This document shows, piece after piece, positions 60,670 through 64,000 of a DNA stretch of 64,000 bases. The translations under genes and the position numbers were made by a program. How positions within the stretch are numbered: the stretch's first letter is position 1; the number at the start of each line of letters is the position of its first letter. The stretch is from Gammaproteobacteria bacterium UBA3067 (lineage in GTDB: Bacteria; Pseudomonadota; Gammaproteobacteria; Pseudomonadales; UBA3067), in the NCBI GenBank assembly GCA_002366835.1, contig DFBZ01000160.1, positions 1 through 64,000 on the forward strand. The letters run 5' to 3'. Below the pieces are notes generated by a model, which was not told where the DNA came from, did no database searches, and saw only the letters and a list, made by a program, of their open reading frames with translations.

Positions 60670-60975
60670 TTAAGAATCGGAATCTTGCACAAGTATCCAT
60701 GGCCTGACGACCACTGCCCAAAGGTCTTTTTTGGTTTCAAACCAGAGCTTGGCGGTTTTATCATCCACTTCGCCTACATCCCCGTCTTTCATCCATAAGT
60801 CAAAAGCACTTTTATCATCTTCGGACAGTTTGAGCGCAACCATTACCAAGTCGAGCTTGGTGCTGACGCGAACCACTTGGCCGCGTGCGAAAAAAGTCTG
60901 TAGCTCCAGCCAATTGATGCGAGAGGTTTCAAGGTTGATTTTACCGTGTAACAGGTCTTCTGGAGGGATAGTCAT
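60670..60975 (-). CDS. DUF2288 family protein
   Basis: A 101-residue protein. ATG 60975 begins MTIPPEDLLHGKINLETSR and the core has W-L-E-L-Q-T-FFARGQVV, features of DUF2288. It ends with WAVVVRPWILVQ. Function unknown. The pairing with slyX is seen in related gammaproteobacteria. Confidence 0.85.
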   Translation of the reverse strand: MTIPPEDLLHGKINLETSRINWLELQTFFARGQVVRVSTKLDLVMVALKLSEDDKSAFDLWMKDGDVGEVDDKTAKLWFETKKDLWAVVVRPWILVQDSDS

Positions 60976-61104
60976 GCTTTTCTCTGTAAATATTTTGATC
61001 AAACTTTATTATCGCCGATTTGCGCGCCGATCCAAAGCGCTATTGCTCTCTATCAATATTCATATGGCAGGATTAAGCTATAGGTATGAAAGAGGGAGAG
61101 AGTT

Positions 61105-64000
61105 ATGTCTGATAATTCACAAAGCGTGACCATTGATGGCAACGAAGCGTGTGCGCGAGTGGCACATAAAATCAATGAGGTGGTTGCTATTTACCCCATT
61201 ACCCCAGCATCCCCGATGGGTGAATGGGCGGATGCCTGGTCGGCAGCGGGGCAGCCCAATCTATGGGGTGCTGTGCCGAAGGTTATTGAGATGCAGAGTG
61301 AAGGTGGGGCAGCAGGGGCCGTACATGGTGCCTTGCAGGCTGGTGCCTTGACCACCACCTTCACCGCGTCCCAAGGTTTGCTTTTGATGATTCCCAATAT
61401 GTACAAGATTGCCGGGGAGTTAACCCCGATGGTTTTGCATGTGGCAACCCGTTCGGTGGCGAGCCATGCCTTGTCGATATTCTGTGATCATAGCGATGTA
61501 ATGGCCGTGCGCTCCACGGGTTTCGCCATGCTGGTGTCTAATTCTGTGCAGGAGGTGATGGACTTTTCTCTTATTGCTCAGGCAACCAGCTTTTCCAGTA
61601 GCGTGCCCTTTGTGCATTTTTTTGATGGTTTTCGTACCTCCCATGAGGTGGCCAAGATAGATGGTTTATCCGATGAAGTTTTGAAAGCCCTGCTTGATCA
61701 CAACGATATTGATAGAGCCAGGAAAAGGGCTATGAACCCGGAGCGGCCGGTTTTACGGGGTACGGCACAAAATCCCGATATGTTTTTCCAGGGGCGTGAG
61801 GCGTGCAATCCCTTTTACGAAAACCTGCCAGAAATTCTGGAACAAAAAATGGCGCAGTTTGCGGCACTCACTGGGCGGGTTTATAAGCTGTATGACTATG
61901 TGGGCGCAGAGGATGCAGAGCGGCTGATTGTTATTATGGGTTCGGGCGCTGAGACGGTGGAAGAAACCGTGGCGCATCTGAATCACCAGGGTGAAAAGGT
62001 GGGTTTACTCAAGGTGCGCTTGTTTCGGCCTTTTTGTGGTGAACGTTTGTTCGCAGCGGTACCGGCCACGGTGAAAAGCATTGCGGTGCTGGACCGAACC
62101 AAAGAGCCAGGCGCTGAAGGTGAGCCTCTTTATAAGGATGTAGTTACGGCATTGGTGGAATATTTTCCTGATTTATATCCTGAAAAAGTATCTCCAAAAG
62201 TAGTCGGTGGCCGTTATGGATTGTCATCCAAAGAATTTACACCCGGTATGGTGAAGGGTATTTATGATGAGCTGAAAAAGGCCAAGCCAAAAAACGGTTT
62301 TACCGTGGGTATCGAGGATGATGTTAGTTACTCTCATCTGGCATGGGATCCTGATTTCCGTACCGATGCAAATGAAGAAAACTTTGAGGCTTTGTTCTAT
62401 GGTTTGGGTTCCGATGGCACGGTGGGTGCCAATAAAAACTCCATAAAAATAATTGGCGAAAATACTACCCTGCATGCTCAGGGTTATTTTGTCTACGATT
62501 CAAAAAAATCCGGCGCGGTGACCATCTCTCACTTACGCTTCGGCCCCAAGCCCATTCGTTCTACTTATTTAATATCTAAAAATGATGCACAGTATGTGGC
62601 TTGTCACCAGCAGGTATTTTTACAGCGTTATGATATGTTGGAAAATGCCGCAAAAAATGCAGTGTTTTTATTAAATAGCGATGCAGATCCCGATCACGTA
62701 TGGGATTTGTTGCCTCGCGAAATGCAAGAGCAGGTGCTGACTAAAAACATTAAATTTTATGCTATTGATGCTTACCGTATTGCCAGTAAAAATAATATGG
62801 GCAAACGCATTAATACCATCATGCAAACCTGTTTCTTCGCTATTTCAGAAATTTTACCGCAGCAGGATGCTATTGCAGCCATTAAAAAAACTGTAGAGAA
62901 AACTTACGGAAAAAAAGGCCGGAATATTGTTCAGAAGAATTTTGAAGCCATTGAAAATACTTTGGCAGGGCTTTACAAGGTGAAGGTGCCAAAGCAAGTG
63001 AGCAGTCACCGTATTCCGCTTGTTCAAGTAAAAGGTGATGTCTCGCAGTTTGTAAAGGAGGTGACGGCGGAGATGATCGCTGGGCGCGGCGATACCATAC
63101 CCGTAAGCAAAGTGCCTGTTGATGGCAGCTTTCCATTAGGGACTGCTGCTTATGAAAAACGGAATTTGGCTGATGAAATCCCTGTCTTGGAAACAGATTT
63201 ATGCACTCACTGTGGAAAATGTGTATTTGTTTGCCCACATTCTGCAATTCGCAGCAAGATATTTCCGCTGGAAAGTACCGCTAATGCACCGGAAAGTTTT
63301 AAACATATTCAAATTAAAGGTAAGGACTATTCCAGTGATATGCATATCACCTATCAGGTGGCGCCGGAAGATTGTACGGGCTGCACTTTGTGTGTGGATA
63401 TCTGTCCGATACGTGACAAGTCTCAACATAATCGCAAGGCTTTGAATATGGCGCCACAGCCACCCTTGAGAGAGCAGGAAAAAGTCAATTGGGATTTTTT
63501 CTTAAAATTGCCGGATTATGATCGCCGAGACGCCAAATTAAAAACCATGAAAGGGGCTATGTTGCTTGATCCTCTATTCGAGTTTTCCGGTGCATGTTCA
63601 GGCTGTGGCGAAACACCTTATATTCGTTTGGCTACGCAACTTTTTGGCGACCGCATGGTGGTGGCTAATGCGACGGGCTGTTCATCCATATACGGTGCAA
63701 ACTTACCCACCACACCTTGGGCCACCGATGCCCATGGCCGAGGTCCTGCCTGGAATAATTCTCTTTTTGAAGATAATGCGGAGTTTGGCTTGGGAATGCG
63801 CCTGGCCATCACTCAGCATGAAAAAACTGCTGGGGAGTACTTGAAAAGATTAACGCCTCAATTGGGTGAATCTTTTGTTGGGCAGTTGTTGGATGCAGAT
63901 CAAAATGATGAGGCCGGTATTTATGCGCAGCGTGAGCGGGTTAAATTATTAACAGAAAAGCTTGAAACCTTATCTGTTGATTCCGAACTACTTGAGACGA
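61105..64000 (+). CDS. nifJ: Pyruvate:ferredoxin (flavodoxin) oxidoreductase, 3'-truncated by the window edge
   Basis: Oxidises pyruvate with CoA to acetyl-CoA and CO2, reducing a ferredoxin or flavodoxin. ATG 61105 follows AGAGGGAGAG. The frame is unbroken to the right edge, giving about 965 of an expected ~1,190 residues. The N-terminal domain begins TIDGNEACARVAHKINEVV with the substrate motif YPITPASPMGEW. Two [4Fe-4S] motifs lie at CTHCGKCVFVCP (near 63200) and CTGCTLCVDICP (near 63376), and the TPP domain begins CSGCGETPYIRLATQLFG with ATGCSSIYG. The enzyme is oxygen-sensitive in many organisms, which is notable beside a complete oxidative TCA set. Confidence 0.95.
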   Translation, partial: MSDNSQSVTIDGNEACARVAHKINEVVAIYPITPASPMGEWADAWSAAGQPNLWGAVPKVIEMQSEGGAAGAVHGALQAGALTTTFTASQGLLLMIPNMYKIAGELTPMVLHVATRSVASHALSIFCDHSDVMAVRSTGFAMLVSNSVQEVMDFSLIAQATSFSSSVPFVHFFDGFRTSHEVAKIDGLSDEVLKALLDHNDIDRARKRAMNPERPVLRGTAQNPDMFFQGREACNPFYENLPEILEQKMAQFAALTGRVYKLYDYVGAEDAERLIVIMGSGAETVEETVAHLNHQGEKVGLLKVRLFRPFCGERLFAAVPATVKSIAVLDRTKEPGAEGEPLYKDVVTALVEYFPDLYPEKVSPKVVGGRYGLSSKEFTPGMVKGIYDELKKAKPKNGFTVGIEDDVSYSHLAWDPDFRTDANEENFEALFYGLGSDGTVGANKNSIKIIGENTTLHAQGYFVYDSKKSGAVTISHLRFGPKPIRSTYLISKNDAQYVACHQQVFLQRYDMLENAAKNAVFLLNSDADPDHVWDLLPREMQEQVLTKNIKFYAIDAYRIASKNNMGKRINTIMQTCFFAISEILPQQDAIAAIKKTVEKTYGKKGRNIVQKNFEAIENTLAGLYKVKVPKQVSSHRIPLVQVKGDVSQFVKEVTAEMIAGRGDTIPVSKVPVDGSFPLGTAAYEKRNLADEIPVLETDLCTHCGKCVFVCPHSAIRSKIFPLESTANAPESFKHIQIKGKDYSSDMHITYQVAPEDCTGCTLCVDICPIRDKSQHNRKALNMAPQPPLREQEKVNWDFFLKLPDYDRRDAKLKTMKGAMLLDPLFEFSGACSGCGETPYIRLATQLFGDRMVVANATGCSSIYGANLPTTPWATDAHGRGPAWNNSLFEDNAEFGLGMRLAITQHEKTAGEYLKRLTPQLGESFVGQLLDADQNDEAGIYAQRERVKLLTEKLETLSVDSELLET

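Overview
The window is a continuous chromosomal stretch of a gammaproteobacterium. Gene content, gene order and moderate base composition point to the Pseudomonadales/Cellvibrionales group, probably a marine aerobic heterotroph. The clues are topA followed by a DUF6586-type gene, the gpsA-sixA pair, divergent ppsR/ppsA, gltA divergent from sdhCDAB-sucAB-lpd-sucCD, split pntA subunits, dsbC-hom-thrC-recJ, and slyX beside a DUF2288 gene. The genus cannot be fixed from the sequence alone. I see no rRNA, tRNA, CRISPR array, prophage or integrase.

Layout. 1-6.0 kb: the 3' part of topA, a DUF6586-like gene, a small unknown gene, gpsA, sixA and a double-hotdog thioesterase. 6.1-9.4 kb: PEP synthase and its regulatory kinase/phosphorylase, divergently arranged. 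9.5-21.8 kb: a degenerate receiver-GGDEF protein, an FMN/Fe-S glutamate-synthase-like protein preceded by a C10 tract, glutathione reductase, a PQQ- and haem-containing alcohol dehydrogenase, an acyl-CoA dehydrogenase, a patatin phospholipase, an intact diguanylate cyclase, an RDD membrane protein and a CRP-type regulator. 21.9-35.1 kb: the oxidative TCA block (gltA; sdhCDAB; sucAB-lpd; sucCD) with clear terminators after sdhB and sucD. 35.5-39.0 kb: a cytochrome b561-type protein, a lipoprotein, a 188-bp MITE-like element with a 4-bp target duplication, nadC and a retropepsin-like protease.

39.0-46.6 kb is the most unusual part. It holds a cytoplasmic Nas/NarB-like molybdopterin nitrate reductase, a protein fusing a four-cluster ferredoxin to an eight-helix DmsC-type quinol anchor, a truncated haemoglobin that forms a short operon with a [2Fe-2S]/FAD reductase, and an outer-membrane barrel protein. 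An NtrC-like site and a sigma-54-like element lie in front of the reductase gene. I read this as a nitrogen-controlled, possibly quinol-linked nitrate reduction module with a built-in NO-detoxifying pair.

46.9-49.0 kb is a decaying area: a tesB (acyl-CoA thioesterase II) pseudogene with at least two frameshifts and two in-frame stops, a small unknown gene, a possible ATT-start reading frame and a Rieske protein. 49.4-64 kb returns to housekeeping: pntAA-pntAB-pntB transhydrogenase, dsbC, hom, thrC, recJ, two tandem TRL-like lipoproteins, a YheT-type hydrolase, slyX, a DUF2288 protein and the first ~965 codons of a pyruvate:ferredoxin oxidoreductase that runs off the right edge.

Metabolically the window joins PEP synthesis from pyruvate, a complete citrate-to-succinate-to-fumarate oxidative segment, hydride transfer between NADH and NADPH, and two redox side branches (PFOR and nitrate reduction) that would let an otherwise aerobic cell handle excess reductant or low oxygen.
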